The notes beneath the pieces are model-generated. The model had not been told where the DNA came from. It was given only the letters and a program-made list of their open reading frames with translations, and ran no database searches. From Bryum argenteum (lineage: Eukaryota; Streptophyta; Bryopsida; Bryales; Bryaceae), in assembly GCA_037043015.1 (NCBI GenBank), contig CM073328.1, positions 9,645,495 to 9,709,494 of the forward strand: a stretch of 64,000 nt of DNA, read 5' to 3'. This document shows, one piece after another, positions 44,911 through 56,495 of this stretch (its first letter is position 1; each line of letters begins with the position of its first letter). The translations under genes and the position numbers were made by a program.

Positions 44911-47565
44911 TGCTGTAGAAAAGAAAAATGAAATTTTTACAATAAAAGGTTTAGATGGACTCATGAAAGTGTGTAATTAATCCAAGTTAAGCCAACAACC
45001 ATAGGTATTAACAATAGACTAAGCAAGTAACAAATGTCTTATTGAAAAATTTTACTTAAAACTTAAAAAGTTGAAGTCTCACATAAAGTTCTTGATGGAG
45101 ACAAGACTAAGCATTCAAAGAAATCTTGCATAAGAAACGAATTGGTACCATTCTGTTCATTTGATCCTTTTATTCTCTCAACATGAGAAGACAAAGGAAT
45201 AAGAAGATGAGGGGACTATGAGAAGGGAGGGAGGGAAGGAGGAACCAAGGCGACGAGTATACCAATGGACATGATGACAATTAGAAAACAAGAAGAAGAG
45301 GGGACAAGAAGGTGAGGAGGCGAGTTAACAAACGAGCTAATGAACAAGCAATCAACAAAACAACAAAAGACGGGTGATTGTTCTTAGAAAAGTGCTCAAC
45401 TTGAAAAAAAAAATTACATACTGGAAAACAAAGTTCCACACTAGTTAGAAAATATATAAATACCTCATGCGTATAGAGGCATTGATCAAAGAGCACCTTT
45501 TCTTTTGCTAATATGCATCAACAATAATTTCAACGCTAGAAACTAGCATAGTATTTAAAGAGAAACCTTGGCAGTAAGAGAGGGTTAGTGCTACTAATGG
45601 AAAATGGGTGCTATTGTCATAGAAGGTGTTTGCGCAATGTTAAGTGGTAGGAAGATAGTAAGTGCTAGCATAATGAAAGGTGCTTGCGCAATTGGTAGGT
45701 GCTAGCTCAATGGCAAGTGTTAGGGCAATGATGGATGTTAGCTCAATGGTAGATGCAAAGCTAGTAAGATCTCTATTTTCCACCACCAACCATGTAGCTT
45801 GAAGTATATGACATGGTGGATAAGTTTTGAACAAAGTTAAAGTTTAAAAATTACATGATTACTATGTTACAATTCTACTATTCTATTGCAACAATGAACT
45901 ACACTTCTTATTTTAATTAATGTCAATCAAAAAATCGATTCAAAGTAATATTATAATGTTATAGTATTGGTTTTAAGGATATTTGTGATGATAATGTATT
46001 TCTTGTATGATAGTGAGAATGTGTAATGGGATTTCACAAAATGTGTAACGACTTGAAGAATGTCGATAAATAAAATTTGACAATTAATTCATTGAGTTAT
46101 TAAAGTTCAATTTCCTTCTAATGAATGATTTTTGTCTTATTGTACAATATCACCCTACTTAAAGCATTTACAACGTATAAATCAATTTTAAGAGTTTGAT
46201 GGAAGCTTGAAAGCTAAGGTATAGCTTTAAGTTCAAATACATCATCTAGAAAAGAATATAGAAGGTATCATATTAATATCTTTGCAATATTCACCTCTAA
46301 AACTCGTATTCAAAGACAATTTTATCAAAATTATAAGACAAACATGATATTTTTATGTTTACAGTATTAACTCCATGACCTTATCCACAAACATTCAATG
46401 GTACACAAATGCATGAATCCCATTATTTTTCAAGGGTGAGAGAAGATCGACAATACAACCTGGAAAATGGTAGGTTTTTAATTACACTATTCGATTGAAC
46501 AAGAGGAGGTGAACAATTTTCAAGATAGGTGGTACTTTTTCTTCATGTTTCAATGCTAATTTTAGCATTCTCTCCAAAGAAGTACTCTAAAATCTACCAC
46601 AATAAGATGCAATTTTTCAATTTAGTCGTTGGAGCACGACATAATTATGGGTGTAATGCAACATTTTTCATTTCTTTTAAAATTTTCTTTTAAAATTTTT
46701 GAACCACATTCATATGAGTCCTCAAGCCTAGGGGAACATTCTTGATACCAATAATTTTTTTGTTGTACCAAGCTCTTTGTTGAGTGGCAGAAGATATCAA
46801 ATTTTGAAGATGTGCAAATTTTGTAAGAGAATGGACCAACGGGATCCATAATTATTAAACTTATCTTATTTTTGTATACACTTCAGAGGAACGAGTTGTA
46901 GGTGCACTTCAAATCAAATACCCTAACTTTTAAATATACCTAGCTTCTAGGTACACTACACTAGAATTTGAAATGTAAGCTAGAATCTTGCTTGTGGATA
47001 GATGTGTAGATTACTCGATTGTAGGTGTACAAAACGTTAGAGATATCAATTGTCATCCTTGAAAGCACTAGCCAAGCCCTTAGGAGCCTTCCTTGTCTAG
47101 GTATCTAGTCTCTTTATTCACAAGTATGTAACCAACTATACATGCATGTAAAAATCATGAGATATAAGAAGAGGATCACTTCTAAGTATACTAGGATGTT
47201 TGATTAGTGTAATCTATAAAAATCTAGAAACAACATGAAATGTAAAAACACTATCAACCGATTATAGTGAACTTGGAATGATAAATTTTCATCTTGTTGA
47301 GATTAAGTGTAGCATTTATCATTGTGATTGTTAATGTATTGTTATCAAATTACATCACTAATTACCAATAGTGAAGATTACAAAGACAACTTCCTTAATG
47401 ATTTGACAATTGAGCATGAACATCGAATGGGCTAGTACTTTTGATGAGCATATATACATTTTTCCTTAACTACGTGTAAAATATTGTTAGGAGGAAAACT
47501 TTAAACACTACACTAATCACAATACTAAAATTAACAACATTCTTACTAATGTGGAGAGATAAAAA

Positions 47566-48800
47566 AAAAACGTCAATCGTTTTGGTTCTTTGTCTTACAA
47601 GAAAGCTTCCAACATAGTGAAGGAAATTTAGTGTTTCTATCATAATTAGTTGCTCTAAAGACTTTTGTTTCTTAAACGAGACTTGTAAGTCTTCAATACG
47701 ATTAAAATGAGTTGTATCCTCAAAATGGTGTGTTTCGGGTGCTCAATACAAAACAAATAACATATGTTTTTGTTAGTTTTTGACATTTAATGAAGAGCGA
47801 ATATCTCTAAAGTGTCTTCTAAGACAAGGATGTTTTTTGAACCGCAATTGAGAAATATTTGCGATCAACAATCGACAAAATATTTTCCTAACGACAGTTC
47901 CAAAACAACAACTTTTCATATTGGAGTTTACAAATATCTACCCTATGACCGCTTAAAAACGCATGCCAATATGGCACATCTCACCAAAATAACAGTGCAT
48001 GGAATAACGAAATTGAGGTTGTAAGTATGTATACAAAGAATTATTTTGTGTCTACTTTTGTTTCTAAGAAAAACTTGTAATTATACTACAATGAATTGTG
48101 CTTTTGATTAACTTCTCAACAAATATAGATATAGAGCAATGTTCTATGTGCGAATACGTGATACATACTCAAAGTGATAGAAACCACCCCAACATTTGAT
48201 GCACTTCGTGTGAATAACGAGTCTTGAGCCCTTTGCAAAGAGCACCAAGTGCAAACTAGAGTCTAGGTTTAGTTGCAGTTCTTTACACACCTTCATAAGA
48301 GCATCATTGCCAGTTACTCTCCAAGCAAAAAGTTCAAAGAGCAATTGCATGATTAATTTCAATATTTGGTGTGTGTGATCACCATGCCTACCAACCCCTC
48401 TCCAAATAAAGATATAAATTACTCAGAGGTCTTAGAGTAAAGATAGATATCCACTCTCATACTCATGTTTCTCACATCCCATTACCATACAGAGTTACAG
48501 CAAAAGAACTCTAACAATGCTGGAAGACCCTCTTCACATTTACCTCTTACAAAGATACGCGTCTAATAAAGATTGATGTACCTCTCTATATTAAAGCGAA
48601 AGCTCTAACTTAAATTATAGAGCACACTGGAGGGGGGGCCATAGGGACTCTCTATCAAACTCGATGCTCTAATGCTTTTTCAATAGAGAATCTAAGAATC
48701 AGCCTCGAACTCATAAAGTTTATCCAGTGAGGATTTTACGGTGACGTACCGAAGTACAAGTCCTGGAACCACTGGACCGGTGGAACTTGATTGATTCCGA
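47566..48800. other. Left part of the spacer between the inverted arms
   Basis: AT-rich, no gene recognised. ORFs of about 70 codons at 47812-48024 (+) and 48144-48362 (-) have no family resemblance. Confidence 0.4.
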
Positions 48801-49169
48801 AGCAGGTATATGCAGTGCATGCTCCACCAATGGCTCAAGTCTATTAAACTAAGGGCTAGCAATTGTAAAATACCCGTTCAGAGATCCTTCGGAAGCTTCG
48901 CGGCATTCAAAAATATCTTGAAAGTAGCACGTTTCGATCAATCACCAGGTACAGTAGCTGTGCTTGATCCTGCCATAGCTCACTTCTCCAAGAGCGGATC
49001 GGACAGACTCGTATCTCAAGGTCAGACTGAAACTGAAGCGCCTGCAATCAACGGTATGATCGACTGTGTTTGTAATTCTTGTTGAAAGGAAAACGATACT
49101 CTTGGAACGATGTAAGTTAGTGTGATCATGGGGTCTGGACTTTGCAGGTAGAGAAGCTATCGCGCATCG

Positions 49170-50162
49170 ATGGGGACGCTGATGTACCAATGGGTGTCAC
49201 GGGGATGTGATCTAGAGCGGAGCATGAGAATCGCTCGCGACGCCGACTTGATCCTCCCGGAAATTCTGCCGCAGTTCTTCAAGAAAACCGAGCGCCTGGA
49301 GGGCGATGGTGGAGTCGGCACCATCCGACTCATGACCCTCGGCCCTGGTAAGTTAACTGTCTAATTCTCTCAACACCCAATTCAAGAGGTCTAGTGATCG
49401 AGTAGGGTTTCGTGATTACATCGATCTGATGCACCATAGCCAATCCATTATAATATTTGTCGATTCTGATCAGTCGCTCGTTATACATCAGTACGGCACA
49501 TAGAGTCTGTCATTCACTTTGCGATGCAATAGTTTGGGATCACTTGAGAGAGTAGGGTTTTGTGGCATGGTGCATCTCATCGATCTGATCATCCAATTGT
49601 GAAGCCAATCCATCACACTATGGGCAATTCTTCCTAATGGTAATATTCCAAGTGCCATTCTGACATACCCAAACTATCTCACAAAATGTCCCTTTGGTGC
49701 ATTATGCTTCCACAACGACAGCTCGATTTATTTAACGGTCGATTCTGACGGAATCGACGTTCAACTTGCAAAATGTGTCGAGCCTGTGTGTGGCGAAATA
49801 GGGCGGCACCTGGATGGATCATCGATCAATGAGTGACAGTGGAGTGGTGGGGGTGGGGGGTGTGTGTGTGGGCAGCGATAACAGGGGGTGAAGAGAGGAC
49901 GAACACGGAGCGGGTGGTGGAGTACGACGAGGAGAATGGCACCATGGCATGGGAGATGGTGGACGACCACCGCTACAGCAAGCTGGTGACGAGCATGAAG
50001 GTGGTGGAGTGCTCCAACGGCGACGACTGCATCCTGAAATGGCAGATGGAGTATGAGCCTCGCGACGATTCCATTCTCCCCCCCGAGGACATCAAGATGG
50101 TGCACTTCGAAAGCATGAAAGCCATCCAGAATCACTGCGACCAACACCCCCACTGGCCATGA
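49170..50162 (+). CDS. PR-10 / Bet v 1-like ligand-binding protein
   Basis: Small cytosolic START-like fold protein that binds hydrophobic ligands; the family covers PR-10 stress proteins, major latex proteins and norcoclaurine synthases. Exons 49170-49347 and 49876-50162 sum to 465 nt, 154 residues (Bet v 1 has about 159). Residues 26-60 show LILPEILPQFFKKTE followed by the glycine-rich loop GDGGVGT (45-51) and IRLMTLGP. Exon 2 continues with RVVEYDEENGTMAWEMVDD and ILKWQMEYEP. The intron falls near codon 60, the conserved Bet v 1 position. A 5' UTR intron is likely (donor at 49054, acceptor ending 49147). The gene sits alone in the spacer between the arms of the giant inverted duplication. 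Ligand and exact subfamily cannot be told. Confidence 0.85.
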
Positions 50163-50164
50163 CT

Positions 50165-50300
50165 CCTTCTCTTGCAACTCTCGCAAACGAATCTGGCCTT
50201 GAATCCTTCTCTTGCAACTCACGTTAACGAATCTGTGACGACATAAACGAATCTGTGATGTGAGCGAATCTGTGATGAGAGCGAATCTGTGACCGATGGG
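50165..50300. repeat. Short tandem repeats in the PR-10 3' region
   Basis: TCCTTCTCTTGCAACTC occurs twice 43 bp apart, followed by four CGAATCTGTGA units spaced 17-21 bp. 50301-50969 shows nothing else. Confidence 0.7.
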
Positions 50301-51132
50301 AAGTGGAAGTCTATAATGAATAGATATGTCCTAAAGTCACTCACTTGACATGAGTTGTCCATTCCTTTTTCACTACTTGATTTGATAGTATTAGTTTCTT
50401 AGAGGCTCGTTCACACTCTGTGTTATGGAGCCAAGTTGCATAACTCTAGAAATTGTGTTGATAGTAAGGGTATCATCATGGGTCAGCTTGGGGTGTTTAT
50501 ACATGGCTTTACATGGCTTTTGACTATGCTAGCCAATGAATGTAATTTGTACGTACACCTCCCTTTCGCTTGCCAACTATGCATGTCTTTGTTTAGAATA
50601 AAGAATTCTTGTGTTAGGTACAATTTGGTGGCAATTGTTTTGTTGTCACTACGAAGAAACTACTACGTTCTATAATAGTAACCATTTACTTCATACGAAC
50701 TCTTTATTAATCATCTGCTGACAGTATACATTTGCATTGTAATAATGAGTATCACAATAATGGAAGGTAACATTATACCAACTTTTAGCAATTTTAACTT
50801 CACGTAAAGAAGACTTAGTGTAGTTACATGTGTTCATATTGGGTTGGTCTTTTGTCTACCTTGATTAGCATACATGAGTCACCCCATATGTATTTGCAAA
50901 AGTGTGAGGCAACCATCAATCTTAAATTTTACTGAACATAATCAATAAATTTCTCGATTTAAATTACAAATTGACGTGTTTCTATCTCCACTCATAAATA
51001 ATAATGTTAATTAGTGTTGTATTTTGACTAATGTAGTGTTCAAAGTTTTTCTCCTAACACCATTTAAAACGAAGTTGAGGAATAATGTATGCTCAACAAT
51101 GTTCATGCTCAATCATCAAATCATTAAGAAAG

Positions 51133-51528
51133 TTGTCTTTATAAGATAGATAGATAAATAGAAACTCCGGTCCCTTTCTAAGGGGCCGGCGTGAATGAAG
51201 TGTCCGTTCGTAATGGTAATGCTAATATCCCGATGGCCACCGGACAAGGAGAAATTAGAACAATACTACTTCCCCCTCTCAAGGGTGGACACTATAACTA
51301 CGCTAGTTTCTAGCCTAGTTACTAGTGCCTTGAAGATACTTGACATAGTATCCCCCCAAAAGGCTTTGAGGTACCCATACAACAAGGTCCAAAGACCTCC
51401 CACAATAGTTGGGTGGACTATAGTGGTGACCACCACGCCGGCATGGGGAATAGAACCCACGACCTCCTCATTGGGTGCGTAAGCACTAACCACCAAGCCA
51501 AGACTTGTGGTGCCTTTTGTCTTTATAA
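51133..51528 (-). mobile_element. tRNA-derived SINE with 12-bp target-site duplication
   Basis: Body 51145-51516 (372 bp) lies between two copies of TTGTCTTTATAA (51133-51144 and 51517-51528). On the minus strand the head carries TGGCTTGGTGGT (A box) and, about 43 bp later, GGTTCTATTCC (B box, 10/11), a Pol III promoter. The tail is a TCTA microsatellite. The uninterrupted target, TTGTCTTTGTAA, is present in the left arm at 47378-47389. Related 3' fragments lie at 8222 and 38295. Confidence 0.88.
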
Positions 51529-52324
51529 CCTTCACCATGGTTGACTATAATTGGTGTAATTTAATGAAAATGCATTAACAATCACATTAACAAATGCTAC
51601 AATTAATCTCAACATATGAAAATTTATCATTTCAAGTTTTTTTATAAATAATTGACGATTGGTTGATAGTGTTTCTACATATCGTGTTGTTTATAGATTT
51701 ATATTAAACTAACCAAACATCATAGTGTACTCAAAAGTGATCCTCTTCTTATATCTCATGATTTTTACATTCATACATAGGTGGTTACATGTATACATTA
51801 GTTACATGGTTGGTGGTGGAAAATATATATTCTTACTATGTTTGCATCTACAATTGAGATGGCATCCATCATTGCTAGCACTTGCCATTCAACTAGCATC
51901 TACCATTGCGCAAGCACCTTTCATTATGCTAGCACTTACTATCTTATTAACACTTAAGATTGCGCAAACACCTTCTATCACAATAGCACCTATTGTTCCA
52001 TTAGTAGCTACCACTATTATTCAAATGCACAAACCCTCTCTCTTATTACGAAGGTTTCTCACTAAATACTATGATAGATTCTAGCGTTCAAATTATTGTT
52101 GTAGCATATTAGCAAAAGAAAAGGAGCAATTTGATCAATGCCTCTATACTCATGAGATGTGTATATATTTTCTTACTAATGTGGAACTTTGGACTCCAAT
52201 AGGTGTAAATTTCTTTCAAGTTGAGCGCTTTTGTAAGAACGACGACCCTTCTTTTGTTGTTTGTTGATTGCTTCTTCATTAGTTCCTTCGTTTACTCGTC
52301 TCCTCGCCCCCTTGCCTTCTTACC

Positions 52325-52425
52325 CCCCCCCCCTCCTCTTCTTGTCCCCTCCTCTTCTTGTGCCCTCCTCTTCTTGTCCCCTCCTCTTCTTGTCCCCTCC
52401 TCTTCTTGTCCCCTCCTCTTCTAGT
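52325..52425. repeat. 17-bp minisatellite CCTCCTCTTCTTGTCCC
   Basis: About six units; a single TGTCCC variant with GTGCCC sits second. The homologous place in the left arm (near 45290-45320) has only one unit, so the array expanded after the arms separated. Confidence 0.85.
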
Positions 52426-52686
52426 TTTCCCCTTGTCCTTCCATTCTCTGGTATCCTCGTCGCCTTGATTCCTCCTTTGGTCCTCCCCTTCTCATAGTCC
52501 CCTCATCTTCTTGTTCCTTTGTCTTCTCATGTCGAGAGAATAAAAGGATCAAATAAACAAAATGATACCAATTCATTTCTTATACAAGATCTCTTTGGAT
52601 GTTTAGTCTTGTTGCGATCAAAAACTTTAGGTGAGACTTCAACTTTTTAAGTATTTAGTATAATTTTTCAATAAGACTTTTGTTAC

Positions 52687-53400
52687 TTGCTTAGTCTATT
52701 GTTAATATCAATGGTTGTCGGCTTAACACAACAAGCACAAATATTGTGGCTCCAAAAGGAGGAGAAAGAAAAAGGGGAAGAAATGGTGTGGTGCAAGAAA
52801 GTGAAGTTACTGATTTACTACAAGAATGTAGCAGTTACTGTAAATGAAGATTGGTGCGAACAATTTATGTCAAGTGCAATCAAATGCTCTAAAAGGGGCA
52901 GCCCACGGAATGTCATAGGTACAATAAACGACATTTGGCATCCAATTTCATCGCAAATTTCTGATGGAGCAGATGGGTTGGAATTTCATGGAAGAAATGA
53001 ATTGGAACTTGGAGAACAATTTGGAGATCACAAACCCTCTTGGTCCAAGCCTTGACTTAAATGCATTCTTTCTAGTTGTTGCAAATTTGAAGAATAAGTA
53101 TGACCTTGATGAGATTTTTAAGCTCAACCTTATTTGGAGTGTGCGCATTCAAGGTTTGCTTTTGGTTGTGTGGTTTTCTTGCAAGTCCAAGTTTGTTTCT
53201 AAGGAGAGACTTGAATTGATCATGCATGTTGATGTGGAGAAGTCTGTGTGTTGTTCTACAATTGTTGAGGAGGGATTTCGGAAAGAATTCTTTTACTTAA
53301 TGGAGTTCCCTAATTAAGCATGTGATAGTCCAATTGGACCGTTTCTTACAAGCTACATACATGCATATTTAAGAGACAAAAAATAGAGCCTAATTATAGA
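52687..53400 (+). pseudogene. Family X copy 3, frameshifted
   Basis: Homologous to copy 2 along its first 230 residues: EEMVWCKKVKLLIYYKNVAV, NEDWCEQFMSSAIKC, then after a frameshift near 52935 the second frame gives MEQMGWNFMEEMNWNLENN, PSLDLNAFFLVVANLKNKYD and RKEFFYLMEFPN. The lesion is an indel where copy 2 reads VNGIDIQF. The frame also stops at about 53317, before the conserved IGPFLTSY, which survives in the nucleotide sequence at 53335. Left arm of the nested palindrome. Confidence 0.75.
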
Positions 53401-53439
53401 ACGGAAGGTATGCATCTAGAAGAAGAGGCCTCTTTTTCT

Positions 53440-54051
53440 TCTCTTAAATATGCACGTATGTAGCTTGTAAAAAACGGTCCAATTGGACTAGCACATGCTT
53501 CATCAGGAAACTCCATCAAATAAAAGAATTCTTACTGAAATGCAGCCTCAACAATTGGCCAACACACAACCTCTCCCGCATTGGTTTGCATGATCATTTC
53601 ATGTTTCTTCTTAGAAACAAACTTGAATTTGCGGGAAAGCCACACACCCAAAAGCAAACCTCGAATGCGCACACTCCAAATCAGATTGAGCTTAAAAATC
53701 TCATCAAGGTCATACTTATTCTTCAAATTTGCAACAACTAGAAAGAATGCATTTAAGTCAAGGCTTGGACCAAGAGGGTTTGTGATCTCCAAATTGTTCT
53801 CCAAGTTCCAATTCATTTCTTCCATGAAATTCCAACCCATCTGCTCCATCAGAAATTTGCGATGAAATTGGATGCCAAATGTCGTTTATTGTACCTATGA
53901 CATTCCGTGGGCTGCCCCTTTTAGAGCATTTGATTGCACTTGACATAAATTGTTCGCACCAATCTTCATTTACAGTAACTGCTACATTCTTGTAGTAAAT
54001 CAGTAACTTCACTTTCTTGCACCACACCATGTCTTCGCCTTTTTCTTTCAA
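53440..54051 (-). pseudogene. Family X copy 4, frameshifted, truncated at the 5' end
   Basis: Inverted duplicate of copy 3 and carries the identical frameshift in the VNGIDIQF region, so it derives from an already broken copy. Frame one gives MVWCKKVKLLIYYKNVAVTV; frame two gives the MEQMGWNFMEEMNWNLENN segment through RIRGLLLGVWLSRK to an early stop near 53532. The start region and 5' intron acceptor present in copy 3 are deleted. Confidence 0.75.
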
Positions 54052-56495
54052 AGGACGAGAAGTCTTATTGAAAAATTATACTAAACTGAAAAAGTTGAAG
54101 TCTCACCTAAAATTTTTGATCGCGACAAGACTGAACATCCAAAGGAATCTTGTATAAGAAACGAACTGGTATTATAGAACATGAGCAAATGACAATGTAA
54201 GCTATAAATAATCACATGTAGATTTATTGAAACTTGTATGTTGTGTTGATGTGTTAAAGTAAAGATTTTATTTGGAAATATATTATATCTAAATTTAATA
54301 TATTTTTGGATCTATATAGGGGTTTAATATTTTGAGGAACATTATAAAGTAGAGAAATTGCCAAACAGGAAATGCATTTTGAAAAGGGAGCCAAGCTAGC
54401 AAGTTTAGTGGCAAGTGTGATTAATGCCTAATGAAATAATAAATCCTTTTGGTTGTGATGATGACTTTGTTTGAAATACTTGGTGCATATATACATTTAA
54501 ATTGAAGATGTTGATAGGAAATATAAATAAAAATAAACTTGGACACACTCGTATAGCTTCTTTTAAAAAACCTTTTTTAGTGTTCTTAATAACCAGACTT
54601 AAACTATATTTTTACTTTGTTGTTCTCATAATACAACTCAAAGGAATCTTACGGGTTGGATTAGAACAAACTCTACATATAGGCATAGTTTAAAAAAAGT
54701 CCTCATAAAAGGTCTAACTCATAACTATAGTGAAAGAAAATATCATGGATTATGCAAAGCTTGACCGTGACGTAAGTAAAACTCGTGTGATTTAATTTTC
54801 ATTATTGTGATAACGTGTGTGCTGAAATGAAACTTTGAAATACCAAGGAATTATGATATATTCATGATGCTACGATTTTTTTTATTGAGATTGAAGGATT
54901 GCATTGGATACACGCACACCAAAATGATTTTTAGTAAGTAGCTCAACTGCGCAAATTTCAAACTAGTGACCTCCTTGGGAGTTGCCAAGGGAATTAATTT
55001 TGGAAATTGTGCAAAGATGTTGGGGATTGAATTAAGTGGATTCATTAATTTTGGATTACTATATAATTACTTATGAATCTTAGAAACTGTACCTAAAGGT
55101 ATACCCAAGACCACTCAAGCTGAAATAAACATCATGACTACATCAATAAAGTTACAGTTTATAATATACCTATTACTTCAATAGATTTAGTGAATACTGT
55201 GGGGTGTTGTGGAGGTTGAACTTCAAATTACTACTACAGATCAATCTGCCCTGTCCCCAAGTGGAGAGAGAGGTAAAAAAGTTTGATATGGATAAACAAC
55301 TTGCAATACATAATGTGTCTTCTTTAGATTCCAAGCATTCGAGACATATATTATGGTTGTAGACTTTGAATGCATCTAATTAGACTATGTGAACTTTAGA
55401 TTGTATTAGTTCACGAACTATGAATTATAATATAGTTACAATCAAAATTTGAATTGAACTTGGAATCATTTATAGGAATAATAATAAATGACCATGTTTT
55501 TTCATTGGGTGATTATCCAAACAACTTTGTGTCATCTATATCTTGTGGAAAATTACCTAATTCAAATCACAATACTAGTAGGAATACCGTTCAAAAACGT
55601 TGTCTGCAATCACTTCTTCAAAATCTCATAAGACATTTATGTCTAAAATAACATAAACTTATGTCATTATAGACCTAAGTATGTTTATAATGATGCAAGT
55701 CTATGCTAAATCAAACATAAATCACTTATGTCATTACGGACAAGTCTGTCATTGTAAAGAACATAATTGGACAGAATTTCTACTACTGCAGAATTTTGTG
55801 TGCACAAGAGCACTCTTAGAACCAAGGAGGAATTCGCAAGGTGTTTTATATACCTTAAGCAACATCGAGGTTCTTATTTTAACAACATTCTCAACCTCAA
55901 ATGAACACTATCATGCTTATCAAAATAATAAGCTTAGTACTTCATTTGCTCCAGATGTTGCTAGTACGAGAAAGTAACAATGAATGTTCGACAAAAAAGT
56001 ATTGCAAACCCCCCTTTCAAAATCCTAGTAGTGGAGGTACATTCTTCCTCCTGAAATCTAGACAATAAGGAAGACTTTGAAAAGGTTTGGACCTTGCTTA
56101 GGTATCTCATAGACTCACTTCTAGAGATCACCGGTCGGAAATAGGTGGCTCTACCATATCTTTCCAGAATGAACATCTTAGAACATCTCTACCTACACAA
56201 ACCAGCGCCGAAGTAGGATGAAGGCACAAACGGTGCCGGGTCCCGCAGCCCACTCACACAATCGTCATGCAATCACTCTCTTCACCACCAAGTCCTCTTC
56301 AAAATCACCGATCCTTTGATTCACCATAGCCATCTTGCTTCAGAGCTAGAGACAGTTCGAGCATTCAAGTGAGCAGCCCCCACTTTTCTTCTGGACTCAT
56401 GCTATCGATTCTCTTGATTGTGAACAATCGTAGAGTCGGAGAATGTACCCACCGGTTGAATTTGTTGGCACTGACAATGGATGGAATGGTAGGAG

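Larger units (their letters stand above)
41620..47565. repeat. Left arm of a giant inverted duplication
   Basis: This segment, reverse-complemented, aligns along its whole length with 50970-56180. Matching anchors: CCACCTATTTCCGACCGGTG (41640s) with its complement near 56130; the 43540-43630 block with 54170-54260; the 45600-45800 block with 51830-52030; and 47378-47389 with the SINE target at 51133. Divergence by eye is moderate, perhaps 10-20 percent. It carries family X copy 2 and otherwise AT-rich DNA. Parts outside 43634-44910 show no genes. Confidence 0.85.
52566..54173. repeat. Nested palindrome: arms 52566-53378 and 53443-54173
   Basis: The right half is an inverted copy of the left half, with about 64 bp between arms. 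The turn-round lies next to GAAGAGGCCTCTT (about 53425-53437), itself a palindrome. The right arm lacks about 85 bp around the family X start. Identity is very high over the 52790-53110 part and clearly lower over 53160-53300. Confidence 0.85.
50970..56180. repeat. Right arm of the giant inverted duplication
   Basis: Reverse complement of 41620-47565 (see that entry for anchors). Differences from the left arm: a SINE insertion at 51145-51516, an expanded CTCCTCTTCTTGTCCC array at about 52325-52425, and a second, nested inversion at 52566-54173 replacing about 600 bp that hold the 3' part of family X copy 2 in the left arm. 54175-56180 contains no gene; ORFs up to 98 codons lack family resemblance. 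Confidence 0.85.

Noticed and set aside
41620..56180. Interpretation of the arms as LTRs of one huge retrotransposon
   Set aside because: The arms are inverted, not direct, and no polymerase, integrase or primer-binding site was seen.
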